64,000 nucleotides of DNA from Thermohalobaculum sp038534135 (GCA_038534135.1 JBCAXJ010000014.1:19524-83523), one strand, 5' to 3'. Shown: positions 41,330 through 50,624, counted from the first letter of the stretch. Numbers and translations are program-made. The notes: generated from the letters alone by a model not told the origin.

Positions 41330-43438
41330 ATGGTTGCCATGACCGAGTCCGTTCCCACCGCCCAGGCGGGCGCGGGGTTCAATCGCATCATCGATCATGT
41401 CAGCAGGTTCACGGGACTGGCTGTCGGGAACCTCTATCTGATCGCTGCGGCCTGTACCCTGTGGGAGGTCTTCGCCCGTTACGTGCTACACTCGCCAACC
41501 CAGTGGGTGTTCGAGGTCGTCATGGTGCTGTGCGCCTGCGCATGGATGCTGTCGGCGGGATTCGTGACGCTGCAGAAGCGCCATATCGGGATCACGGTTT
41601 TTTACCTGATGGCGTCGGACCGCGTGAAATGGTGGCTCGACCTGTTCGCCATGTGTGTCGGAGTCTTCGCGCTTTACATGCTGGTCGGCGATACGCTGAT
41701 CCGGGCGCTGGAGGCCATCGATCTGACCGAGCGCGGCGGCACGGCCTGGAACTCTCCGCTCCCGATGGTGCTCAAGACCGTGCTGGTCACGGGGCTGTTC
41801 CTTTACCTGGTGCAGTTGCTGGTGAACCTGAGCCGACATTTCCAAACTAGACCAATTCAGGTCGCCGTCCTCGCCCTGCTGGCGTTGATAACACTGCGAC
41901 TGTTGCTGTCGATAGCCGCGCATTACGGCGGTTATGGCTCGATGGCGGGTGGGATCGACGAAGCGCTGAACGAAGCCGGTGGAGGCATCGTCGATCAGTT
42001 CCGGGTCGATCGTGACGCGGTTGGGATCGGTCTGATCAGCCTTTGTATCGTCGCTGCCCTGCTGGCACTGATGATGACGGGGATGCCGCTTGGTATTGTC
42101 ACTCTGATCATCTCGGTCGTTTGCGCGATGCTGTTCTATGGTAATGGCGGGCTTTACCTGGTCAGTGTCAACGCGCTGGACCTGCTCGAGAAATATCCGT
42201 TGGTCGCGGTCCCGTTCTTCGTCCTGATGGCCTCGATCCTGGAGCGTGCCGGGATCGCGCGGGATCTGTTCGACGCAATGTCGATTTTCGCAGGCGGCTT
42301 CCGCGGTGGCGTCGCGCTGCAAACAACCATTGTCGCCGTCATCCTGGCCGCGATGTCCGGCGTCATGGGCGGCGAGATCGTCATGTTGGGGCTGGTTGCC
42401 CTGCCGCAGATGTTGCGGCTCGGCTATGACCGGAAACTCACGATTGGCCTGATCTGCGCGTCGGGCGCACTTGCGACGCTGATACCACCGTCGATCGTGA
42501 TGATCGTCTATGGTCTGTCGGCCAATGTCGGGATCGGAGACTTGTTCTCCGCCGGGTTCGTGCCCGGCCTGATGCTCGCCACGTTTTATGTGATCTACGT
42601 GTTGATCCGGGTGAACTTGAACAACTCGCTGGCGCCAACAGCGAAGGAGATCGCGGCGCTCACGGGGACCGAAACCAAGCTGGGCTCGCACCAACTGATC
42701 GCCGTGGTTCTGTGCGTGCTGCTCATCGCTTGCGTCATGGGATCGATCTATGGCGGTTTGACCAGTGTGACGGAAGCCTCGGCCGTTGGTGTCTTCGGCG
42801 CGATCATCGTCGCTGCCGTGCGGTTCCAGTTCAGCTATGCACTGATCCGGGACTGCCTGGCGAACACGATGACGATTGTCGGGACGATCATCTGGCTGAT
42901 CCTGGGCGCTGTCGCCTTTGTCGGGCTGTACAATCTGATCGGCGGAGCCGAGTTCATGCAGAGCCTTATCACGGGAACTGGCCTCGGCGCGATCGGGACG
43001 ATCTTCCTAATGATGGCGATCCTCGTCGTGCTGGGTACGTTCATGGAGTGGATCGCGATCATCTTCATCACCGTGCCAATCTTTGCGCCGGTGGTGGTCG
43101 GGCTGACGCCGGAACTCGCAACGGAGTTCGGCATGGCGGCCTGTTCGGCCGAGATCCGTACCGGCTGCCTCGATGAATACTGGGTTGCGGTCTGGTTCGG
43201 GGTGCTCTTCGTGATGAACATCCAGATCTACTTCCTCAGCCCGCCGTTCGGCCCAGCCTGCTTCTGGCTGAAATCGGTCGTGCCGCAAGCCAAGGACATG
43301 CCGGACGGGAAAGAGATTACGCTGCAGGAAATCTTCTTGAGCGTTCTGCCGTTCATCGCGTTGCAGATTACGGGAATGTTGCTGGTGCTGTTCTTCCCGT
43401 TCATCGCGCTCTGGATGCCGCAGGCGTTGGGCAGTTAG
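41330..43438 (+). CDS. TRAP transporter fused DctQM membrane subunit, system 1
   Basis: A 702-residue fused small and large TRAP membrane subunit that imports the ligand delivered by DctP with a Na+ or H+ gradient. Residues about 25-210 form the Q part with four helices (TGLAVGNLYLIAAACTLWEV first). A linker with one extra helix follows. Residues about 250-690 are the M part with the family segments VPFFVLMASILERAG, SGVMGGEIVMLGLVALPQML and ALATLIPPSIVMIVYG. The ATG at 41330 was chosen over 41282 because of the AGGGAGG ribosome site. The small ORF at 43451 follows after 12 bases. Confidence 0.92.
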   Translation: MVAMTESVPTAQAGAGFNRIIDHVSRFTGLAVGNLYLIAAACTLWEVFARYVLHSPTQWVFEVVMVLCACAWMLSAGFVTLQKRHIGITVFYLMASDRVKWWLDLFAMCVGVFALYMLVGDTLIRALEAIDLTERGGTAWNSPLPMVLKTVLVTGLFLYLVQLLVNLSRHFQTRPIQVAVLALLALITLRLLLSIAAHYGGYGSMAGGIDEALNEAGGGIVDQFRVDRDAVGIGLISLCIVAALLALMMTGMPLGIVTLIISVVCAMLFYGNGGLYLVSVNALDLLEKYPLVAVPFFVLMASILERAGIARDLFDAMSIFAGGFRGGVALQTTIVAVILAAMSGVMGGEIVMLGLVALPQMLRLGYDRKLTIGLICASGALATLIPPSIVMIVYGLSANVGIGDLFSAGFVPGLMLATFYVIYVLIRVNLNNSLAPTAKEIAALTGTETKLGSHQLIAVVLCVLLIACVMGSIYGGLTSVTEASAVGVFGAIIVAAVRFQFSYALIRDCLANTMTIVGTIIWLILGAVAFVGLYNLIGGAEFMQSLITGTGLGAIGTIFLMMAILVVLGTFMEWIAIIFITVPIFAPVVVGLTPELATEFGMAACSAEIRTGCLDEYWVAVWFGVLFVMNIQIYFLSPPFGPACFWLKSVVPQAKDMPDGKEITLQEIFLSVLPFIALQITGMLLVLFFPFIALWMPQALGS

Positions 43439-43450
43439 GGAGAAACACGA

Positions 43451-43582
43451 ATGCACAGCGAAGATGGCGAGGAAGACCTGAAGGTCTCGAACTACTATGG
43501 CCCGTTGCCCGCGATCGTCGGCGTGCTGTTCGCGGGCGGCCTGATCTGGTTCATGTTCGCACTGGCGGACGGTTTCGCCTGA
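43451..43582 (+). CDS. 43-residue single-helix membrane protein in the TRAP operon
   Basis: A very short protein: an acidic start (MHSEDGEEDLKVSNYYGPLP) then one hydrophobic helix of about 20 residues (AIVGVLFAGGLIWFMFALAD) and the end GFA. The ATG is preceded by GGGAG. The frame begins 12 bases after the dctQM stop and lies before the second dctP, all on one strand. Its size and position suggest a small subunit or stabiliser of the transporter, but no family was recognised and no such subunit is described for TRAP systems that I know of. Confidence 0.6.
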   Translation: MHSEDGEEDLKVSNYYGPLPAIVGVLFAGGLIWFMFALADGFA

Positions 43583-43735
43583 CCCATCTCACTTTGCGGG
43601 AGGCGCACCCTTCCACGAGTCGGAATCCCGTTTCGGATTGATCCCGGGAACGATTCCCGCTCATATCGACAGGGGTCGGGCGACATCAACGCCACACGAA
43701 CGTGGATTGCGCCCGCACAACAGGGAGAACGACAC

Positions 43736-44731
43736 ATGAAAATCCTTACAAGGATCACCGTCGCGGCTGCGGCGATGGCGGCAGTGCTGGGCACAGCACC
43801 AGCGATGGCCGAGGACAAGATCACCGCGGTCCACGCCTTTCCGCCGTTCCTGGTTTACACGAAAACCTTCCTTGCGATGGTCGAGGACATCAACGAACGC
43901 GGCAAGGGCATCGTCCAGATCGAGGTCCGCGGTGGGCCGGAAGCGATCGGCATGTTCCAGCAGCCCGCGGCTGTGCGCGATGGCGTCGTAGACATGGTCC
44001 ACACGCCGGGCAGCTTCTATGGCAAGAACGTGCCCGAGATCGACGCGATGGTGGCCAGCCGAGTGACGCCGATGGAGGCGCGTGCCAATGGCGGCGCGGC
44101 CGTCATGGATGCCGCACACCAGAAGCGGTTCAACGTCAAGCACCTGGGCTGGATCGACGGCGGCATCAAGTTCCACATCTACATGAACTCCGAGCCGAAG
44201 TTCCGCGATGACGGTATCCTGGACCTGACCGGGGTAAAGCTGCGCGACAACCCGATCTATCACGCGTTCTTCACAGCTTTGAACGCGACGACCTCGTCGA
44301 TGCCCGCAACGGAAGTCTACTCGGCGCTGGAGAAGGGTGTGGTTGACGCCGCAGCCTGGACCGAGATCGGCATTCCGCAGCTCAAGTGGAACGAATTCCT
44401 GAAGTATCGCGTTGATCCGACGTTCTACAACACGGATATCGGCGTGATCATGAACATGGAGTCCTGGAACGGCCTGTCGGACGAGTCGAAAAAGCTGATC
44501 CAGGACGTCGTGGTCGAGTGGGAAGAGAAGTCGTGGAACGATCGTCAGGCAGATGTGGCGACCGACGCCAAGGTTCTGTCCGACGGTGGCATGACCTTTG
44601 TTTCGCTCTCGGAGGACGCTGGCAAAGCCTATCAGAAAATGGCTGATGATGCGGCCTGGGCGCGCATGAAGGAACGCGTCGGCGACGACCCGGTCTATGA
44701 CGAGTTGCGCAAGCTCTACGCTGGCGAGTGA
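43736..44731 (+). CDS. TRAP transporter solute-binding protein (DctP), second copy
   Basis: A 331-residue periplasmic TRAP binding protein. It has a signal peptide with cleavage near APAMAED, then VHAFPPFLVYTKTFLAMVED, the region DGILDLTGVKLRDNPIYH with the conserved arginine, and SMPATEVYSALEKGVVDAAAW. It differs strongly from the system 1 binding protein, so it should have a different ligand. No membrane subunit follows directly; the dctQ and dctM at 47117-49012 lie 2.4 kb downstream on the same strand and are the likely partners. The ribosome site is AGGGAGAACG. Its stop overlaps the next start (GTGA). Confidence 0.92.
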   Translation: MKILTRITVAAAAMAAVLGTAPAMAEDKITAVHAFPPFLVYTKTFLAMVEDINERGKGIVQIEVRGGPEAIGMFQQPAAVRDGVVDMVHTPGSFYGKNVPEIDAMVASRVTPMEARANGGAAVMDAAHQKRFNVKHLGWIDGGIKFHIYMNSEPKFRDDGILDLTGVKLRDNPIYHAFFTALNATTSSMPATEVYSALEKGVVDAAAWTEIGIPQLKWNEFLKYRVDPTFYNTDIGVIMNMESWNGLSDESKKLIQDVVVEWEEKSWNDRQADVATDAKVLSDGGMTFVSLSEDAGKAYQKMADDAAWARMKERVGDDPVYDELRKLYAGE

Positions 44732-45426
44732 TCGGTCCGAACGTCGTTTGCGTCGCCCTGATCGGGGCGGCGCTTTTATTGTCTGGTTGTGGTGCGCGTG
44801 TGGACGCCGAAGCACCTGCGCCAACGCCGGTCACCGCTCCTGTCGATGGGACCGCCATGTGTCCGCCACCGCCGCTGGATCGTGTCTATGACCAGACGCT
44901 GCCGCGCAATGGCAATCATGACGCGGCTCTGATCGACGAGGCCGTGCGGCTCGAGACCAACCGGGTGCGCTGTGATGCGGGGCTTCAGGCGTTGGAGGCG
45001 AATGTGGCGCTGCAGCAGGCGGCGTTTCTGCATGCACAGGACATGGTGCGGACAGGCGTCTTTTCGCATACCACGTCGGTACCCGGACGCGAGACGCCGG
45101 GCGACCGCGTGACCCAGGTTGGCTTCCGCTGGCAGAGCGTGGCCGAGAATATCACTGAGTCGCACTACATGGATTATGTAAACGGCACGCCCTTCTCCAC
45201 GATCGACGCCGTACGCTGCGAGTTCGCCTATGCCGATGGGCGGCCAATCCCGCCGCAATCCTATGCCTCTCTGGCACGTTCGGTTGTCGCACGTTGGATG
45301 GGAAGTGAGGGGCACCGCGCCAACCTGCTCAGTCCAAACGTCGTGGCACACGGCTTTGCGATCTTCCCGAACGGAGAAACCGCGCTGTGCGGCGGTCTCT
45401 ATGGCACCCAGGTGATGGCGCGGTAG
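44728..45426 (+). CDS. CAP/SCP-domain lipoprotein
   Basis: A 232-residue lipoprotein with a signal peptide and lipobox LLSGC (acylated Cys21), then a CAP (SCP/PR-1-like, CPAP) domain at about residues 70-230. That domain has the ligand-type residues in AAFLHAQDMVRTGVFSHTT, GDRVTQVGFRWQSVAENI and SVVARWMGSEGHRANLLSP (His and Glu of the CAP cavity). Bacterial CAP-domain proteins are poorly understood and may act at the cell envelope. The GTG start overlaps the stop of the second dctP by 4 bases, so co-translation is expected, although no link to transport is known. Confidence 0.85.
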   Translation: MIGPNVVCVALIGAALLLSGCGARVDAEAPAPTPVTAPVDGTAMCPPPPLDRVYDQTLPRNGNHDAALIDEAVRLETNRVRCDAGLQALEANVALQQAAFLHAQDMVRTGVFSHTTSVPGRETPGDRVTQVGFRWQSVAENITESHYMDYVNGTPFSTIDAVRCEFAYADGRPIPPQSYASLARSVVARWMGSEGHRANLLSPNVVAHGFAIFPNGETALCGGLYGTQVMAR

Positions 45427-45462
45427 TGCCGAGAAGACCTCGTGGCGTTGGCTCTCGAGATT

Positions 45463-45489
45463 AAGCCGTCATTGGCCGAAAGGCGGCTT
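45463..45489 (+). terminator. Weak hairpin after the CAP lipoprotein gene
   Basis: AAGCCG pairs with CGGCTT (6 bp) over a 15-base loop and is followed by TCC only. It is the only visible stop signal for the TRAP operon on this side. Confidence 0.3.
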
Positions 45490-45567
45490 TCCAAATGTTT
45501 CGGAGCCTGCCCAATGAACACTCAACGGTTACGGCATGTGCTCAACCAGGTTCCTCATCATGTGATC

Positions 45568-46896
45568 TCACGCGAGATGAGGCTGCTCCCCTCGGTAACC
45601 GGCTGTGCGTGCCGCATGAACTAGGCGATCGAAGTCCTTCTCTCGCATCGCGCGAAGCCCGGTTATCGGAGTGTCGCTGCTATGGCGGCGGGCCAGCATA
45701 CGCGCCGCATTGTTTCGCCCTGTCTCGTAGTGGGCGAGTGCTTCTCGTTCACTCTTCGCGCATGTCAGAATCCGTTGCAGCATAATACCGATCGCAAATC
45801 CATCGACGAGGCCAGTCACTTGGAAACCGGCGCCGTTTGTTTGAGGAGTCGATGCGCGGGCCATGCCAATGAGTAGTTTGGCTCCAGATATCCCAGACCT
45901 TACGCTTGGGTTTCTGGATACATTCTGACGGGTATGTGTTGCTGATACAAAAAACTCGACCGGTTCTTGAAGCATCACTGAGTCTTTCACATCGTGACGG
46001 GACGCAGCCCAGGCTAGCCATCCAAGTTTATCGGCTCTGGATAGATTTACGTCATTCGGCAATCGTACCTGCACCATGGTGCTGGAGCATGGCATGTCGA
46101 AGCGAGAGTCAACGAGCATCATTAGCCCGTTTATTTCATCGAGGGTCGCGTGAAGGCCGGGCTCTTCAGTTTGAAGCTGAAACGGTGAGGCAATGAAACG
46201 GCCGAGATCGGGGGCATCCAGCTCAATTTCTATTCCCAGATTATCAATTAGCGTGCCGCACGACGAGCAATCCGCGTTGCCACTCTTACGAAGCACAGCC
46301 TGCTGATGAGCTTTTGAACTGCCGTCAGCAATAATGCATAGCCATGTGGGAAACCGTTTAGGTGCCCCATCGCTCGTCAGCGCTTCGACAACTGTTCCCT
46401 CAGGAAAGTCCGAGAAACCGGTTACCCTTGTGCCAAAAACAACTGCCACATCTAAGCTCTCGGCTGTCTTTAGCAATCGGTGCTCGAGGGTTCCCAATCT
46501 AATGTTGGCGACATGCGGAAACACCCAGGCGCCTTTGCAAGCTTGCGATGCTTTGCCGGGCGCTGCGAGACGATGTTTCACCGGCCGCAACAAAACTCCA
46601 TCTGGAAAGTGCACTTCGTTATGGGTCCACCGAGTGGCTTCGGTTGAACGGCCGAAGTCGACGCCTAGCGCTGCAAGACTGTGCAAACTCGACGCCGAGA
46701 TCGACAACGCGTTGAATCGTGTCCCCCATGGTTTGTTCGTGCCATGAACTGGTGCGTCGGATGAGCGAGATCGTTGCTCAAGTACAGTAACTGGAAGATC
46801 GACATTCGCGGCAATTGCCGCGCGTTTTGCCCAGATAGCTGCGGCTAGACCACTCGGCCCTCCACCGACGATGACAATTGACCGGTCCAGATCCAT
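45568..46896 (-). CDS. FAD-dependent monooxygenase-like protein
   Basis: A 442-residue flavoprotein of the aromatic-hydroxylase fold. The dinucleotide motif SIVIVGGGPSGLAAAIWAK lies near the start, and the second FAD region is GAKLLIGMARASTPQTNGAGF, where the usual Gly-Asp pair is Gly-Met. This loss of Asp is unusual and could weaken FAD binding. The start at 46896 has an AAGGAGG site; the upstream frame to 47022 is not coding. The gene is on the opposite strand to both flanking TRAP loci, and its base composition and codon use are less GC-rich. This suggests later insertion. No substrate is proposed. Confidence 0.75.
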   Translation of the reverse strand: MDLDRSIVIVGGGPSGLAAAIWAKRAAIAANVDLPVTVLEQRSRSSDAPVHGTNKPWGTRFNALSISASSLHSLAALGVDFGRSTEATRWTHNEVHFPDGVLLRPVKHRLAAPGKASQACKGAWVFPHVANIRLGTLEHRLLKTAESLDVAVVFGTRVTGFSDFPEGTVVEALTSDGAPKRFPTWLCIIADGSSKAHQQAVLRKSGNADCSSCGTLIDNLGIEIELDAPDLGRFIASPFQLQTEEPGLHATLDEINGLMMLVDSRFDMPCSSTMVQVRLPNDVNLSRADKLGWLAWAASRHDVKDSVMLQEPVEFFVSATHTRQNVSRNPSVRSGISGAKLLIGMARASTPQTNGAGFQVTGLVDGFAIGIMLQRILTCAKSEREALAHYETGRNNAARMLARRHSSDTPITGLRAMREKDFDRLVHAARTAGYRGEQPHLA

Positions 46897-47116
46897 ACAG
46901 TTCTTCCTCCTTCGCAGAGTTCTAAACGGAACTTGCTCGAGAAGCGATCGTGAACGATGGCCTGACCCGGGAAGGCCGCTGTTCTTTGCACCGCTGCAAA
47001 CCGGAAGCGTGATAGCTCGCAACGGACCTAGCCAAGTGTCCTAGCTATTGCGGTTCTTGCCATTCCCGCAAACCCCGGGCAACACTTCGCCGGGGACCAA
47101 GCACTGACGGGGCGAG

Positions 47117-47617
47117 ATGCGCATTATCGACAGGGTATGTGATTTTCTGGCGGTGCTGGCCGGGATTTATCTGGTGGTCATCATGCTGGGGATCGTGATC
47201 AACGCCTTGGCGCGGACGTTCGATCTTTCAGGCGCTTGGTCGAGCCACATCTTCACCTTTGCTGAATTCGGGCTGCTCTACATCGTCATGGCGGCTTCAC
47301 CATGGCTGGTGCGTGAGAAGGGGCACGTCTTCATCGAGTTGCTGACCGCCGCCGTGCCGCACCGTGTCCAGCCGATGCTGAGCCGTGGGGTCTCGACGCT
47401 CTGCATCGTTATTTGCCTGGTGCTCGCCTGGTACACGTGGGGCGCGACCGCGAAGGCCTATCGGTTCGGCGACGCCGAGATGCGCAGCCTCGACATGCCG
47501 AAGTTCCTCTTGCTCGGCGCGATGCCGATCTGTTTCACACTTATGGCGATCCAGTTTTCGCGGTTCGTCTGGGGGACGGAGACGCTGCACTCCGGACAGG
47601 CTGGGGTGCACGAATGA
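47117..47617 (+). CDS. TRAP transporter small membrane subunit (DctQ), system 2
   Basis: A 166-residue DctQ subunit with four helices. The first is VCDFLAVLAGIYLVVIMLGIVI, then the amphipathic family segment ASPWLVREKGHVFIELL, where the REKGHV residues are typical, and two more helices. It is the small partner of the DctM gene 57 bases downstream. No binding protein is next to it; the dctP at 43736 is the nearest candidate. The ribosome site (GGGGCGAG) is moderate. Confidence 0.9.
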   Translation: MRIIDRVCDFLAVLAGIYLVVIMLGIVINALARTFDLSGAWSSHIFTFAEFGLLYIVMAASPWLVREKGHVFIELLTAAVPHRVQPMLSRGVSTLCIVICLVLAWYTWGATAKAYRFGDAEMRSLDMPKFLLLGAMPICFTLMAIQFSRFVWGTETLHSGQAGVHE

Positions 47618-47674
47618 CAGTTGCAGCGCGATGGGTCGGGTGCGGTATGCCGTATTCTACGAGGCTCTGACCGG

Positions 47675-49012
47675 ATGGAGTGGTTCGAGGCGCTGTTCTT
47701 CCTTCTGGGCATGATCCTGTTCTTTATGTTCCTGGGCATTCCCGTCGCGTTGTCCTTCCTGGCAGCCAACATGATCGGGGCCGCCTACTTCATGGGTGGC
47801 AACGGCGATATCCTGACCCAGATGTCGCGCGGAATCGGGCAGTTGGCGAACAACGCGATCCCGACGGTCACTAGCTTCAATCTGATGCCGGTGCCGATGT
47901 TCCTGCTGATGGGGGAGATCTTCTTTTTCACAGGGTTGGCCAATCAGATGTTTGGCGCGGTTGACAAGCTGATGGGGCGGCTGCCCGCGCGCCTGTCCTT
48001 TGTGACCGTGGCGGGCGGTACGGCCTTTGCGACACTGAGCGGATCGTCGATGGGGTCGACGGCCTTGCTCGGGAGTCTGATGGTGCCGGAGATGCAGCGG
48101 CGCGGCTACAAGAAGCACATGGCGATCGGGCCTATCCTGGGGACCGGCGGGCTGGCGATGCTGATCCCTCCGTCCGCGTTGGCGGTGCTGCTGGGCACAT
48201 TGGCTGAATTGGATATCGGTGCTTTGCTGGTAGCAGGCGTCGTGCCCGGGCTGATGCTCGCGGGGCTCTACGTGCTGTTGATATTGGGCATGGCGACATT
48301 CGACCCCAACGCCGCGCCATCCTACGAGGTCGATACGATCGGCTGGGGTGAGCGGCTCCGGCTGATCCTGTTCGATATCCTGCCCATGGTCTCGATCGTG
48401 ATTGGCGTGATCCTGGTGATCATGTTCGGCATCGCGACGCCCTCCGAGAGCGCGGCCTTCGGATGCCTGGGCGTGGTGCTGCTGGCAGCGATGTACCGAA
48501 GCCTCACGTGGGACGGGATCGTCAAATCGGTCACAGGAGCGTTGAAGGTGACGACCATGGCGCTGCTGATCATCTTCGGTTCGGCGACGTTCTCGGCGTT
48601 GTTGGCATTCTCGGGCGCGTCCTCCGGCCTGATCAACTGGGCGACCGGGTTCGAGTTGGATCCGACGACCATGCTGATCGTGATGTTCCTGATCCTGCTG
48701 GTGCTGGGCATGTTCATGGATCAGCTCTCAATGATGCTGCTGACCGTGCCGATCTTCTTCCCGCTTGCGCAGACTTTGGGCTTCGATCTGATCTGGTTTG
48801 CCGTGATCGTGCTGCTGGCGCTGGAGATTAGTTTCACGACGCCGCCGTTTGGACTGCTGCTGTTTGTCATGAAGGGCGTCGCACCCCCGGATACCAAGAT
48901 GCGGGATATCTACATGGCAGCGCTGCCGTTCATCGGCTGTTCGATCCTGCTGGTGATCTTGATGATCTTCTTTCCAGGCATCGCACTTTGGCTGCCTGGA
49001 CTCGGAGGGTGA
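47675..49012 (+). CDS. TRAP transporter large membrane subunit (DctM), system 2
   Basis: A 445-residue DctM subunit with about twelve helices. Signature segments are LMPVPMFLLMGEIFFFTGLA, ATLSGSSMGSTALLGSLMVPEMQ, GPILGTGGLAMLIPPSALAVLLG (the conserved loop with Pro-Pro-Ser) and GMFMDQLSMMLLTVPIF. It imports ligand with DctQ and a binding protein. The ATG at 47675 was preferred to the upstream start at 47621, whose first residues are not membrane-like. The DUF2165 gene starts 1 base after its stop. Confidence 0.92.
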   Translation: MEWFEALFFLLGMILFFMFLGIPVALSFLAANMIGAAYFMGGNGDILTQMSRGIGQLANNAIPTVTSFNLMPVPMFLLMGEIFFFTGLANQMFGAVDKLMGRLPARLSFVTVAGGTAFATLSGSSMGSTALLGSLMVPEMQRRGYKKHMAIGPILGTGGLAMLIPPSALAVLLGTLAELDIGALLVAGVVPGLMLAGLYVLLILGMATFDPNAAPSYEVDTIGWGERLRLILFDILPMVSIVIGVILVIMFGIATPSESAAFGCLGVVLLAAMYRSLTWDGIVKSVTGALKVTTMALLIIFGSATFSALLAFSGASSGLINWATGFELDPTTMLIVMFLILLVLGMFMDQLSMMLLTVPIFFPLAQTLGFDLIWFAVIVLLALEISFTTPPFGLLLFVMKGVAPPDTKMRDIYMAALPFIGCSILLVILMIFFPGIALWLPGLGG

Positions 49013-49013
49013 C

Positions 49014-49502
49014 ATGGAAACCGTCGTCCTGCTGGCGCAAACGGCACTGACGTTCTGGTTGGCTGCATGGCTGTTTACGGGCGTGTTGGACAACATCCTT
49101 TATCCGGAGATGAACGAGACCTTCACGGCACAGGTATTGTCTATGGCGCGGCTGCGCGAGGACTACCCCGATGACTATGCTCTGATTGCCCATCGTCGCA
49201 TCGAGAATCCTCGCATTCAGCGTCTGCTGTTCCGGTTCATCGTGTTCGCCGAGACGCTGGCCTTGCTGGTCCTGACGGTGGGCACGGTTCTGCTGGGCCT
49301 TGCGGTTTTTGGTATTGTTTCGCCTGAGACCGCCCGCCCGGTCGCGCTGACGGGTGCTCTTCTCTTCACCTCGATCTGGTCCGGATTTCTGGTTGCTGGC
49401 AACTGGTTCGCCTACTGGTACTGCCACGAGTGGTCCCAGAATACACACTACCAGATGACCCTTTGGGGTCTGGGAACGATGATCTTCCTGGTTGTGTCCT
49501 GA
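49014..49502 (+). CDS. DUF2165 small integral membrane protein
   Basis: A 162-residue protein of the DUF2165 family with four hydrophobic helices and the conserved segment NWFAYWYCHEWSQNTHYQMTLWG near the end, which is diagnostic. Its start lies 1 base after the dctM stop, so it is in the same operon as the TRAP genes, which is uncommon for this family as far as I know. No function is established. Confidence 0.85.
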   Translation: METVVLLAQTALTFWLAAWLFTGVLDNILYPEMNETFTAQVLSMARLREDYPDDYALIAHRRIENPRIQRLLFRFIVFAETLALLVLTVGTVLLGLAVFGIVSPETARPVALTGALLFTSIWSGFLVAGNWFAYWYCHEWSQNTHYQMTLWGLGTMIFLVVS

Positions 49503-49552
49503 CTCTGAAAGCCGGCGTATGTTCGGTGCGCTCAAACGGGAAGCACGGCACC

Positions 49553-50284
49553 TCAGGATCCGAGCCAGCCTGACAGTGCCGCCCAGATGACGGGTAAAAG
49601 GATCGCCGTGGCCAGCGCGTTCAAACCCATCGCAAGGCCCGAGAATGCCCCCGCTTCCTCGTTCACCTGGAGCGCACGCGCCGTGCCGATCCCGTGGCTC
49701 GCCGTTCCGATTGCGAAACCGCGTGCCCGCCAATCCCGAACCCCGATCAAATTCAGAAGAATCGGTCCGAACATCGCGCCGAAGATTCCGGTGACGATGA
49801 CCAAGACGGCGGTAAGGGACGGGAGCCCGCCGAGTTGCTCGGCCACGGCCATCGCGACCGGGGCCGTGACCGACTTCGGTGCGATCGATGCGAGCAATTC
49901 CTGCGATCCACCGGTCAACCAGACCACGGCCATGGCGGAAAGGATCGCGGTCAGAGATCCTGTGATCAGGCTGACGGCAACGGCGAGAGCGGACTCCCGA
50001 ACCCGGCGCCATTGCCGATAGAGTGGAACGGCCAAGGCAACGGTTGCCGGTCCGAGTAGAAAATGAACGAACTGGGCACCTTCGAAATAGGTGCCATAGT
50101 CCGTCCCGGACAGAACCAGGACAGCCACGACGATCATCACGGCGCTGAGCACGGGATTCAAGAGCGGGTTGCGACCGCCTCTTTCGAACAACCAGTTTGC
50201 TGCTTGGTACGCGACCAAAGTCAGCGTCAGATGAAACAGCGGCGATGCGCTCAGATAGACCCAGGTCTGTTCGAGACTATCCAT
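49553..50284 (-). CDS. lrgB: LrgB/CidB-family membrane protein
   Basis: A 243-residue LrgB family membrane protein. Together with LrgA it forms a holin/antiholin-like or carboxylate-transport system linked to murein hydrolase control and, in some bacteria, pyruvate or glycolate movement. Family segments are FVHFLLGPATVALAVPLY and APKSVTAPVAMAVAEQLGGLP, plus GTASHGIGTARAL. The ATG overlaps the end of lrgA by 8 bases. In alphaproteobacteria LrgAB partners often have the holin-like genes in this same order. Confidence 0.92.
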   Translation of the reverse strand: MDSLEQTWVYLSASPLFHLTLTLVAYQAANWLFERGGRNPLLNPVLSAVMIVVAVLVLSGTDYGTYFEGAQFVHFLLGPATVALAVPLYRQWRRVRESALAVAVSLITGSLTAILSAMAVVWLTGGSQELLASIAPKSVTAPVAMAVAEQLGGLPSLTAVLVIVTGIFGAMFGPILLNLIGVRDWRARGFAIGTASHGIGTARALQVNEEAGAFSGLAMGLNALATAILLPVIWAALSGWLGS

Positions 50285-50624
50285 CGCCCCGTTCCTTGTT
50301 CAGCCAGGTCATGAGGATGGCTGTGACGATGATTGTCGCCACTGTGCTGACGACGAGCCCAAGCCCGAGTGGCAACAGGGCATTGCCGAGGATGTGGAAA
50401 TGCAGGACCACGCCCGCACCTGCCGGAACGAAGAGAAGCGACATCGACTTCAAGAGACCGGTGGCTGTTTGATCCAGTTCCACCGGCACGTCGCCACGGA
50501 CCGAGAGAAACACGAACAGCAGAACCATCCCGAGGACAGGGCCGGGAACGGGTATCGCGAGGGAGCCGGTGACGAATTCGCCCGCGAGCTGACACGTCAG
50601 GATCAAAGTCAGGAACTTAAGCAT
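50277..50624 (-). CDS. lrgA: LrgA/CidA-family holin-like protein
   Basis: A 115-residue LrgA family protein with four helices; the signature PVPGPVLGMVLLFVFL lies near residues 25-40 and LLFVPAGAGVVLHF near 64-77. It is the partner of LrgB. The ATG at 50624 has AGGA eight bases upstream; a TTG one codon earlier is unlikely. No lytSR-like regulator is adjacent. The promoter should lie in the 110 bases between it and the ligase stop at 50738, although the two genes run the same way. Confidence 0.92.
   Translation of the reverse strand: MLKFLTLILTCQLAGEFVTGSLAIPVPGPVLGMVLLFVFLSVRGDVPVELDQTATGLLKSMSLLFVPAGAGVVLHFHILGNALLPLGLGLVVSTVATIIVTAILMTWLNKERGDG

Noticed and set aside
45427..45567. Small plus-strand frames after the CAP lipoprotein
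   Set aside because: No ribosome site, and they run into the antisense of the FAD gene.
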